A stretch of 6,049 nucleotides of DNA, from positions 1 through 6,049 of the forward strand of contig JAFQNZ010000089.1 of assembly GCA_017395715.1 (NCBI GenBank), given 5' to 3'. Origin of the DNA: Clostridia bacterium (GTDB lineage Bacteria; Bacillota; Clostridia; Oscillospirales; CAG-272). The notes below the pieces were generated by a model. The model searched no databases. It saw only the letters and a program-made list of their open reading frames with translations, and was not told where the DNA came from. Position 1 is the first letter of the stretch. The number at the start of each line of letters is the position of its first letter. Positions 1-5,519 of the stretch are shown piece after piece. Position numbers and translations under genes: made by a program.

Positions 1-1
1 C

Positions 2-571
2 CGCCATTCGGACGAAAAGATCGAAAACGAAAAGCGCCGTCTGATCGAAGAATCGGGGCTTACGATCTACCGCTACCACGATCACCCGCACGCCACCTCG
101 CCCGACCAGATCGCGGCAGGGCAGTTAAGGGCGTTTGGTCTCAAAGGCGAGATCGAGTACACCGATGTTTTCGACCTTGTGCGTGTGCATCTTGATACAC
201 CGATGACGCCAGTGGAGTTGGCTAAACAAATTGAAAAGAACTGCGGCATCCGCCACTTGCGTATTTGCGGTGCGGCGAACACCCCTTGCAGCGTGGTTTC
301 GGGTATGTTCGGCACGCCGGGCGGTGTGTTTGACGAGCTGAAGAGCGACAAATGCGAGATCCTTCTCACGGGGGAAGCTTGCGAGTGGTCTTTGGGTGAA
401 TACGCCCGTGACTGCGCTCAGCTTGGTCACAAAAAAGCGCTGATCATTATGGGTCACATCGGCTCGGAGCGCGACGGCATGGTGTATGTTGCCGATCTTC
501 TCAAAGAGATGCTCCCCGCGCTCGACGTGCGCTACATCGAATGCGGTGAAGTTTATAGTTATACCGACTGA
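2..571 (+). CDS. Nif3/DUF34-like dinuclear metal-centre protein, C-terminal part (5' end outside window)
   Basis: The reading frame is open from the first bases to a TGA stop, giving the last 189 residues; the start lies upstream. The best family marker is GHIGSERDGM near the C-terminus (fragment residues 151-160). It corresponds to the GHxxSE signature of Nif3/DUF34 proteins, whose His and Glu (here H152 and E156) bind the metal pair. A His/Asp-rich patch, YRYHDHPHA (residues 23-31), sits where the family supplies further metal ligands. The stretch from about residue 80 (RHLRICGAANTP) through LLTGEACEW matches the usual glycine-rich strand and TGE segment. No long insert separates the halves, so it is the short, YbgI-like form. 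Nif3 proteins are widespread cytosolic proteins; some have been linked to GTP cyclohydrolase I type 2 or metal-related roles, but function here is not established. The next gene follows after 23 bp, suggesting co-transcription. The family call is fairly firm, the biochemical role is not. Confidence 0.8.
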   Translation, partial: RHSDEKIENEKRRLIEESGLTIYRYHDHPHATSPDQIAAGQLRAFGLKGEIEYTDVFDLVRVHLDTPMTPVELAKQIEKNCGIRHLRICGAANTPCSVVSGMFGTPGGVFDELKSDKCEILLTGEACEWSLGEYARDCAQLGHKKALIIMGHIGSERDGMVYVADLLKEMLPALDVRYIECGEVYSYTD

Positions 572-594
572 TACTGATTGGAGGAATTGAAACC

Positions 595-1881
595 GTGAAA
601 AGCATCAAACTGATTGTGATGCTGTGTTTGGTATTCGCGCTTGCCATTACCGCCGTTGCTTGCGGAAGCGAGCCTGTCGGAACCGAAACGGCACCCCAAA
701 CGAGTGCAACCACAACGCCCGACACGCTTGCCGAAACGTCGGCGGAAACAACCGCTCCCGCAACCACCACAGCGCCTGTGACCACCGCGCCGATTACCAC
801 CGAGAAACAAACTTTTTCTTCCTTGAAAATCGGGGAAACGCCTCTTTCGGAATACAGAATCGTTTATGCCAAGTCTGAATTTGCAAGCTATACCAAAATC
901 CCGACGATGAAGCCGTATTTTCCTGTTTATGATTTTAACCGTGAAACGGCAGAGCGTCTTTCGGATCTGATCTTCGAAGTAACCGGTATCCGACTTTCGG
1001 CTGTAGAAGATCAAGGTAGCAAGGAGGTTGCTAGTGAGATTCTGATCGGCAATACCAACCGCACTAAGGCTGTGACGGCTTTGAACCTCGGCAAGCTTTC
1101 TTCCGATGATTATGTGATCGACGTGGAAGGCACAAAGCTTGTGATCTGCGGCGGCGAATACGGCACCACCTGGCACGCACTTGATTATCTGGAAACCTTC
1201 CTAGCAGGGCTTTTGGCGGAAAAGAAGACCGATTATGCTTTTGCTTCGGATTTTTCTTATAAGGGAAACTACCATCTTGTTCGCGTTGGCTGCATTGGTG
1301 ACAGTATTACACAAGGCAACAACATTTCGCCCACCATTTTGACCTATCCTGCGCATCTTGCGAGATACCTTTGGAAGGATGCGCTGGTGACCAATCTCGG
1401 CAGCAGCGGTTCCACCATGCGTGACGATCTCGCTGCTTACACCGGAAGAGATGTATATCAAACCGCGCTGAAGATTGCAGCAGAGACCGATCTGTTTTTC
1501 ATTATGCTGGGCACAAACGACTCTTTTTATGACAGCTCGTGGTCTTCCGCCGACTCAGAGAAGTTTAACGAAGACTGCCTTGACATTGTGAAATCGCTTT
1601 GGGAGAAGAATGATAATCTTCAATTTGTGCTTGCAAACTGTCCGATGTATTTTGGCACCGGTGGTTGGGCAAGTGCAACCGTGAGATTGCTGCAAAAGGC
1701 TCTTGTTCCTACGCTAAACGATGCGGGCTATCCCACTACGTTTTTTGATATGCACGCCGCAACCCTCCAAATGAGAGAGTATTTTACCGACCAGCTTCAC
1801 CCGAATAAAGAAGGTTATATGATGATGGGCGAAATCGTTGCAAACGCTATTTTGCCGATGATTCAGTCTATGCAGAAGTGA
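595..1881 (+). CDS. Lipid-anchored SGNH/GDSL-family hydrolase with Thr-rich stalk
   Basis: A 428-residue protein starting at GTG, 10 nt after a GGAGG site (580-584). Residues 1-22 form a lipoprotein signal peptide (K2/K5, then a hydrophobic run) ending in AVAC, with C23 as the lipidated cysteine. Residues 25-72 are a Thr/Ala/Pro-rich stalk (TTAP-like units). Residues about 85-205 form a separate domain resembling the N-terminal alpha/beta domain seen ahead of glycan-active enzymes (GH67-N-like): ETAERLSDLIFEVTG, EILIGNTNR, then DDYVIDVEGTKLVICGG. From about 228 comes an SGNH hydrolase domain with all blocks: GDS with nucleophile S237, block II G269, GTND with N308, and DQLH with D399 and H402. 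Known members deacylate polysaccharides, lipids or peptidoglycan; the substrate here cannot be read. It probably acts outside the membrane. It lies 23 bp after the Nif3-like gene and ahead of a terminator. The SGNH call is firm, the N-terminal domain assignment tentative. Confidence 0.9.
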   Translation: MKSIKLIVMLCLVFALAITAVACGSEPVGTETAPQTSATTTPDTLAETSAETTAPATTTAPVTTAPITTEKQTFSSLKIGETPLSEYRIVYAKSEFASYTKIPTMKPYFPVYDFNRETAERLSDLIFEVTGIRLSAVEDQGSKEVASEILIGNTNRTKAVTALNLGKLSSDDYVIDVEGTKLVICGGEYGTTWHALDYLETFLAGLLAEKKTDYAFASDFSYKGNYHLVRVGCIGDSITQGNNISPTILTYPAHLARYLWKDALVTNLGSSGSTMRDDLAAYTGRDVYQTALKIAAETDLFFIMLGTNDSFYDSSWSSADSEKFNEDCLDIVKSLWEKNDNLQFVLANCPMYFGTGGWASATVRLLQKALVPTLNDAGYPTTFFDMHAATLQMREYFTDQLHPNKEGYMMMGEIVANAILPMIQSMQK

Positions 1882-1938
1882 TTTTGCAGTGATTGGCCAC
1901 GTGCAGTTTATGGCTGTGCCAACTGAAAAAATAAAGTT

Positions 1939-1974
1939 AAAACCGCCCCTCTTTAGAGGCGGTTTTATTTTTTT
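1939..1974 (+). terminator. Intrinsic terminator after the SGNH hydrolase gene
   Basis: The arms AAAACCGCC (1939-1947) and GGCGGTTTT (1958-1966) pair over 9 bp; an alternative fold pairs CCTC with GAGG near the loop. A T-rich tail (TTTTATTTTTTT, 1963-1974) follows. It lies 57 bp after the SGNH stop and just before the next promoter, so it separates the two transcription units. Confidence 0.9.
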
Positions 1975-1993
1975 GGAAAAAACAAAAAAACAC

Positions 1994-2022
1994 TTGAATT
2001 TATTCAGAAAAGATGGTATAAT
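1994..2022 (+). promoter_or_regulatory. Sigma-A-type promoter of the phosphoesterase gene
   Basis: A -35 box TTGAAT (1994-1999) and a perfect -10 box TATAAT (2017-2022) are separated by exactly 17 bp. TGG directly before the -10 box makes it an extended -10. Transcription should begin near 2029, giving a leader of only about 20 nt that is mostly ribosome site. Confidence 0.87.
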
Positions 2023-2037
2023 AGCATATCATGATTT

Positions 2038-2042
2038 GGAGG
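2038..2042 (+). promoter_or_regulatory. Ribosome binding site that fixes the phosphoesterase start
   Basis: GGAGG lies 8 nt ahead of the ATG at 2051. The same frame is open back to a GTG at 1889, but that start would read through the terminator at 1939-1974 and lies upstream of the promoter. The ATG at 2051 also yields a clean lipoprotein signal peptide, so it is the supported start. Confidence 0.9.
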
Positions 2043-2050
2043 TTTACAAC

Positions 2051-3922
2051 ATGAAAAAAATACTCTGTATGGTACTGATTCTTGCTGCGCTTGTTCTGGT
2101 GAGCTGCGGCGGAAATACCGATGCCACAACGGTAACAACCGAAAGCACAGCACCCACAACGACTGCTGCGACAACAACTCCCGCAGCAGAGACCACGGCT
2201 GTGACGACAACGCCTGCGACCACAACGGTTGTGACGACAACGGAAACACCTGTCACCACGCCAAGCGAGCTGGATGAGATCCTTGCCAACAAGACCAAGC
2301 TGACCTTTGGTGATGACGGAGAATTCCGCGTGCTCTGCCTTGCCGATCTTCACTTGCAAAGAAGACAAACAGCCGGCGTTCTTGCTAACGTTAAGAAGAT
2401 TGTTGAAAGGGAAAAACCTGACCTTATCATCTTGCTTGGTGATGTTGTGACCGATGCCAACATCCTCAATTTTGCCGAGTTCAAAACCACGCTCGGCGGT
2501 GTTGTGGACTATTTTGAAGAAAACAACATCTATTGGATGCACGTATTTGGTAACCATGACTCCGAACTGAAAGGTTCGCCCAAAGAGAGACTTACGCTCG
2601 AAGCACAACAAGAGCTCTACGAATCCTATCCGCACTGCCTTTCGAAAGCAGGGGATAAGTCCATCAGCGGCGTAGGTAATTACGTCGTTCCGCTTTATGG
2701 CAAGGATGATGAACTCAAGTTTGCTTTTTGGTGCATGGATTCGGGCAGCTATATTTCTGCCAAAGATAAGGCAGCGCTGTTTGGAGATGGAAAAGCCGCT
2801 TATTCCGGTCTTAACCAAACGACGGTGGACTACGCTTTTGTTCAGTACGATCAGATCGAATGGTATCTCAAGGTATCCCGTATGCTTGAAAAAGAAAACG
2901 ACGGTCTTGTACCCGGTTTGATGGCAATGCACATTCCGCTTCAGGAGATCTTTACCGCTTGGGAAAACCGCTCGAAGCTTGAATGGACAGGTCAGAAGAA
3001 CGAATACGTTTCGTCAGGTTGCCATAACTCCGGCTTCTATGAAGCTATGCGCTATCGCGGCGATATCAAATCCTGCGTCTTCGGCCATGACCACAAAAAT
3101 GACTACATGGTCAACTACGGCGGTATCAAGCTTGCCTTCTGCTCCAACCTCAGCAGAACGACGTATTACCAAGAGGATATGATGGGCGCGCGTGTGTACG
3201 TGATCAAGGAAAGCGATCCTGAGAATTTCGAAACCTACATCAGCTATCTGAACAAGCAGATAGAAAAACCGACAGAGGCGCTTTCGGGCATGCTTACCGA
3301 TTTTGAAAGCATGAAAGCGGATGATTTTGTGCTCGGACATCTCGACGGCAGCTTGAAGAATATCGAAACCGTTTCCGCTACCGTTGCTGCCAACAAGGGT
3401 GTTAACGGATCAAGCGCACTTGCCGCTTGCCGTACCCAGTGGTATGAAAACCCTGTGCAGGACAACAACATGGAAGTGAAGTGGCAGCTTCCCAAGGCCG
3501 GTCTTCTTGGTAACAACAAATATCTTGTTGTCTGGATGGATCTTAACACCAACAACCTTGATTTCAGAAAAGCTTGCTTTGGTCTTTTGACCGACGGCAA
3601 AACCGAAAGTCCTTACAGAGCCGACGACAAGGAAGCGGGCTGTAAGTTCTTCTACAAGGCTGACGGCAGTGATACCTGGGAGGAAAAGGCAATGGGCCAG
3701 GACGGCTGCTTTGGCGCAGGCGACAACTGCTCGGTTGCGGGCTACAAGGGCTATTTTGCCTTCCCGATTGACGATATGTACTGCGGTTCAAGCAAATTGA
3801 ATGCAAACTCCGCCATTTCGGGCATTTACTTCTATATGAGTGCGCTCTCTTCCGAGATGGCAGGCAAGCCTGTTTATGTTGACAACATTCAGCTTGTTGC
3901 CGATTATCAAACAGTAAAATAA
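2051..3922 (+). CDS. Lipid-anchored calcineurin-like metallophosphoesterase with Thr-rich stalk and unassigned C-terminal module
   Basis: A 623-residue protein. Residues 1-18 are a lipoprotein signal peptide ending in LVSC, with C19 lipidated. Residues 22-72 are a Thr-rich stalk (repeated TTT, TTP and TTA units). Residues about 90-390 form a calcineurin-like phosphoesterase domain with the full motif set: DLH (D99, H101), GD (G130, D131), GNHD (N168, H169, D170), MHIPLQE (H294) and GHDH (H346, H348). This predicts a working two-metal site. The MHIPLQE form of the fourth block resembles the Dcr2/SIA1 and PAP28-like subgroup. Residues about 413-623 are a separate module, probably a beta-sandwich of carbohydrate-binding type ending in VYVDNIQLV, but I cannot name a family. 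It has six cysteines (460, 509, 531, 553, 560, 578). The protein should hydrolyse a phosphoester outside the membrane; the substrate is unknown. It is transcribed alone, from its own promoter to a strong hairpin. Confidence 0.9.
   Translation: MKKILCMVLILAALVLVSCGGNTDATTVTTESTAPTTTAATTTPAAETTAVTTTPATTTVVTTTETPVTTPSELDEILANKTKLTFGDDGEFRVLCLADLHLQRRQTAGVLANVKKIVEREKPDLIILLGDVVTDANILNFAEFKTTLGGVVDYFEENNIYWMHVFGNHDSELKGSPKERLTLEAQQELYESYPHCLSKAGDKSISGVGNYVVPLYGKDDELKFAFWCMDSGSYISAKDKAALFGDGKAAYSGLNQTTVDYAFVQYDQIEWYLKVSRMLEKENDGLVPGLMAMHIPLQEIFTAWENRSKLEWTGQKNEYVSSGCHNSGFYEAMRYRGDIKSCVFGHDHKNDYMVNYGGIKLAFCSNLSRTTYYQEDMMGARVYVIKESDPENFETYISYLNKQIEKPTEALSGMLTDFESMKADDFVLGHLDGSLKNIETVSATVAANKGVNGSSALAACRTQWYENPVQDNNMEVKWQLPKAGLLGNNKYLVVWMDLNTNNLDFRKACFGLLTDGKTESPYRADDKEAGCKFFYKADGSDTWEEKAMGQDGCFGAGDNCSVAGYKGYFAFPIDDMYCGSSKLNANSAISGIYFYMSALSSEMAGKPVYVDNIQLVADYQTVK
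2200..2242 (+). repeat. Direct repeat within the stalk-coding DNA of the phosphoesterase
   Basis: TGTGACGACAACG occurs at 2200-2212 and again at 2230-2242, exactly 30 bp (10 codons) apart and in frame. It encodes part of the Thr-rich stalk (VTTTPATTTVVTTT). The in-frame spacing is what slippage or unequal exchange would give, and could let stalk length vary between strains. Only two copies are seen. Confidence 0.65.
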
Positions 3923-3929
3923 TCTTTAC

Positions 3930-3970
3930 ATAAAAGAGCGGGATGGCAAAAAGCCATCCCGCTCTTTTAT
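3930..3970 (+). terminator. Strong, probably bidirectional terminator after the phosphoesterase gene
   Basis: A perfect 18-bp stem (3930-3947 with 3953-3970) closes a five-A loop. The core is GAGCGGGATGGC, with AAAA at the 5' base and TTTT at the 3' base, so both strands present a GC-rich hairpin followed by T. It begins 8 bp after the phosphoesterase stop codon. Confidence 0.92.
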
Positions 3971-3976
3971 GTCGCG

Positions 3977-4006
3977 AAAACCCCACGATAATCACGTGGT
4001 TTTTTA
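3977..4006 (+). terminator. Second, weaker terminator-like hairpin
   Basis: CCACG (3983-3987) pairs with CGTGG (3995-3999) across a 7-nt loop, and AAAA (3977-3980) can pair with the following T run if a CC bulge is allowed. Six T residues follow the stem (4000-4005). It may be a backup terminator or chance structure. Confidence 0.45.
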
Positions 4007-4023
4007 GGTTGCGCTCAAAAGCG

Positions 4024-4050
4024 AAACCCCTGTAAAACGGGGTTTATTTT
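4024..4050 (+). terminator. Third terminator-like hairpin
   Basis: AAACCCC (4024-4030) pairs perfectly with GGGGTTT (4039-4045) around an 8-nt loop, and ATTTT follows. With the two hairpins just upstream it insulates the glycosyltransferase genes from the phosphoesterase unit. No gene end lies next to it, so it may be a relic of a lost gene or a reinforcing terminator. Confidence 0.6.
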
Positions 4051-4112
4051 GACAATTTTTGGGTTAAAATTGCGAAGAAGGAATGATAATGCGGTTTTTT
4101 TGTCATTACGTA

Positions 4113-4141
4113 TTGCAATATTATTGAAAATATGGTACAAT
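4113..4141 (+). promoter_or_regulatory. Promoter of the glycosyltransferase operon
   Basis: A -35 box TTGCAA (4113-4118) and a -10 box TACAAT (4136-4141) are 17 bp apart, with TGG directly before the -10 box as in the promoter at 1994-2022. Both boxes are one or two bases from consensus. Transcription should start near 4148. An isolated TTGACA at 4049-4054 has no well-spaced -10 partner. Confidence 0.7.
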
Positions 4142-4147
4142 ACATTA

Positions 4148-4261
4148 GAATGGCGTGGTAGGCTACTTTATAAGATGTACATATTTTTGAAGATCGTGTC
4201 ATATCTAAAGATGAAAACTTCGTGATCAAGCGTCGGAAAGTGGTTGTAAGTGAGAGACAAA
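4148..4261 (+). other. Leader region of the glycosyltransferase operon
   Basis: About 114 nt separate the predicted transcription start from the ATG at 4262, much longer than the leader of the phosphoesterase gene. Close to the start is GGCGTGGTAGGCTAC (4152-4166), which loosely resembles the ops element used by RfaH-type NusG paralogues at polysaccharide operons, but with extra bases. GATCGTG (4192-4198) can pair with CGTGATC (4221-4227) using two G-U pairs. No known riboswitch class or internal terminator was recognised. With the hairpins and promoter upstream this accounts for the whole gene-free stretch 3923-4261. Confidence 0.4.
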
Positions 4262-5473
4262 ATGAAAAACAAGAAGGATATTTTGCTTTTATTACAGTTT
4301 TTTTATCCTGAATATATTTCATCGGCTACGCTGCCGTTTGATACCGCTTCCAAACTCGTAAAAGAGGGTTTTACGGTTGATGTTCTGTGCGGCTACCCGC
4401 ATGAATATACCAATGATGACAGGGTACCCCGTAAAGAAACCGTAAATGGGATCCATATCAAACGAGTTAAATATTGGCACCTGGACAAAAAGAAGGCACT
4501 GGGTCGGATCGTTAATTTTCTTTCTTTGACGGTTTCCATGGCGTTTCGCTTGTTTTCCATGAGAAAATACAAGACGATTGTTGTCTATTCAAATCCGCCT
4601 GTTTTGCCGCTTGTGGCGGCGATGGCGAGCAAGCTTTTTAAGTGTAAGTTGGTGTTCGTGGCATACGATCTTTATCCCGAAGTTGCCTTGCGCACCAATT
4701 CACTGTCCGAAGGCGGTATGATTACCAAGCTGATGAAATTTGTCAACAAGTCTGTTTATCAACGGGCGAATGCCGTTGTGGCCCTTTCATCCGAGATGAA
4801 AGACTTTATCGTTCAAAACAGAAAGATCGATGCCGATAAAGTGCATGTGATCTCCAATTGGTACGAGGACGCTTATCAGCCGGAGCAGAAGAAAGCGGAC
4901 AATCGCTTTGCTTCTTTGGTGAATGACCGTTTGGTTGTGGGATATTTCGGCAATATGGGCGTGGCTCAGGATATGGAGCCTGTCAAAGAAGCCATCAAAC
5001 ATTACAAGGACGATCCCGAGGTGTGTTTTCTCTTATCCGGGCACGGTTCCAAGCATGCGGATATTGAGAAAATGATTGCCGATGAAAACATAGAGAGTGC
5101 GTATTTGTACGGCTTTTTGCAGGGGCAGGACTATCTTGATGCGCTAAGTATCAGTGATTGCGCCATTGTCAGTCTGGAAAAAGGCTTGACGGGCTTGTCT
5201 GTTCCCAGCAAAACCTATGGGTATATGATGCAAGGGATTCCTGTTGTGGCAATCATGGATGAGTCGGATATCGTCAATGACGTGAAACAAGGCGCAGGGT
5301 ATCATATTCCCGAAAATTCAAGTGATAAACTGATCGAATTGATCGGTAAGCTTAAAAAGAATCCGACCGATTGCAAAGAAAAGGGAATCAAATGCAGGGA
5401 GATCTACTGCGAAAAGTACACGCCGCAGATCTGCTTGGAACGGTATGTTACGTTATTGAACAAACTGAAGTAA
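4262..5473 (+). CDS. GT4-family glycosyltransferase, WbuB-like (surface polysaccharide synthesis)
   Basis: A 403-residue protein from the ATG at 4262; a GTG at 4250 would add four residues (MRDK) and cannot be excluded because both ribosome sites are weak (GAGAG at 4252-4256 for the ATG, GGAAAG at 4235-4240 for the GTG). It reads as a GT-B fold enzyme. The N-terminal acceptor domain opens with LLLLQFFYPEYISSATLP (residues 8-25), then CGYPHEY (43-49) and YDLYPEVAL (135-143), the pattern of WbuB-type family 4 enzymes. The C-terminal donor domain has GYFGNMG (227-233), LSGHGS (258-263), LYGFLQGQDY (282-291) and PSKTYGYMMQG (315-325), the nucleotide-sugar binding region. Length is normal for the family. 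There is no signal peptide, so it is likely cytosolic or membrane-associated, adding a sugar during surface glycan assembly. Donor and acceptor cannot be read. A second glycosyltransferase-like gene starts 46 bp downstream. Family call firm, WbuB-like subgroup likely. Confidence 0.88.
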   Translation: MKNKKDILLLLQFFYPEYISSATLPFDTASKLVKEGFTVDVLCGYPHEYTNDDRVPRKETVNGIHIKRVKYWHLDKKKALGRIVNFLSLTVSMAFRLFSMRKYKTIVVYSNPPVLPLVAAMASKLFKCKLVFVAYDLYPEVALRTNSLSEGGMITKLMKFVNKSVYQRANAVVALSSEMKDFIVQNRKIDADKVHVISNWYEDAYQPEQKKADNRFASLVNDRLVVGYFGNMGVAQDMEPVKEAIKHYKDDPEVCFLLSGHGSKHADIEKMIADENIESAYLYGFLQGQDYLDALSISDCAIVSLEKGLTGLSVPSKTYGYMMQGIPVVAIMDESDIVNDVKQGAGYHIPENSSDKLIELIGKLKKNPTDCKEKGIKCREIYCEKYTPQICLERYVTLLNKLK

Positions 5474-5519
5474 TGCAGAGCCGCTGCCATATTGTTAGTT
5501 TTTGAAAGAGAGTTTTGCT

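Noticed and set aside
501..800. Minus-strand frame rich in Val, Gly and Ala that looks like a membrane segment
   Set aside because: It is the reverse reading of the Thr-rich stalk codons of the SGNH gene, which give Val/Gly/Ala on the other strand. The complete + strand gene explains the DNA.
559..1176. Minus-strand frame of 205 codons
   Set aside because: It overlaps the SGNH gene, which has a full motif set, and its Gly/Arg/Cys-rich content is typical of a shadow frame.
2044..2298. Minus-strand Val-rich frame
   Set aside because: It is again a reverse reading of Thr-rich stalk codons, inside a well-supported + strand gene.
2000..2932. Long minus-strand open frame of 310 codons
   Set aside because: It lies opposite the phosphoesterase gene, covers its promoter and ribosome site, and shows Arg/Cys/His-rich low-complexity sequence with no recognisable motif.
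4049..4054. Consensus-like TTGACA -35 box
   Set aside because: No -10 box lies at 16-18 bp; the nearest candidates are about 10 and 30 bp away.
4175..4225. Possible 16-residue leader peptide (MYIFLKIVSYLKMKTS) before the glycosyltransferase
   Set aside because: There is no ribosome site ahead of the ATG, no run of regulatory codons and no attenuator hairpin after it; a frame this short is expected by chance.
4192..4227. Possible leader RNA stem between GATCGTG and CGTGATC
   Set aside because: Only 7 bp with two G-U pairs and a 22-nt loop; too weak to call a riboswitch or attenuator.
4044..4322. Minus-strand frame of 92 codons in the gap before the glycosyltransferase
   Set aside because: It starts inside the glycosyltransferase gene, has no ribosome site ahead of its ATG, runs across the predicted promoter and resembles no known protein.
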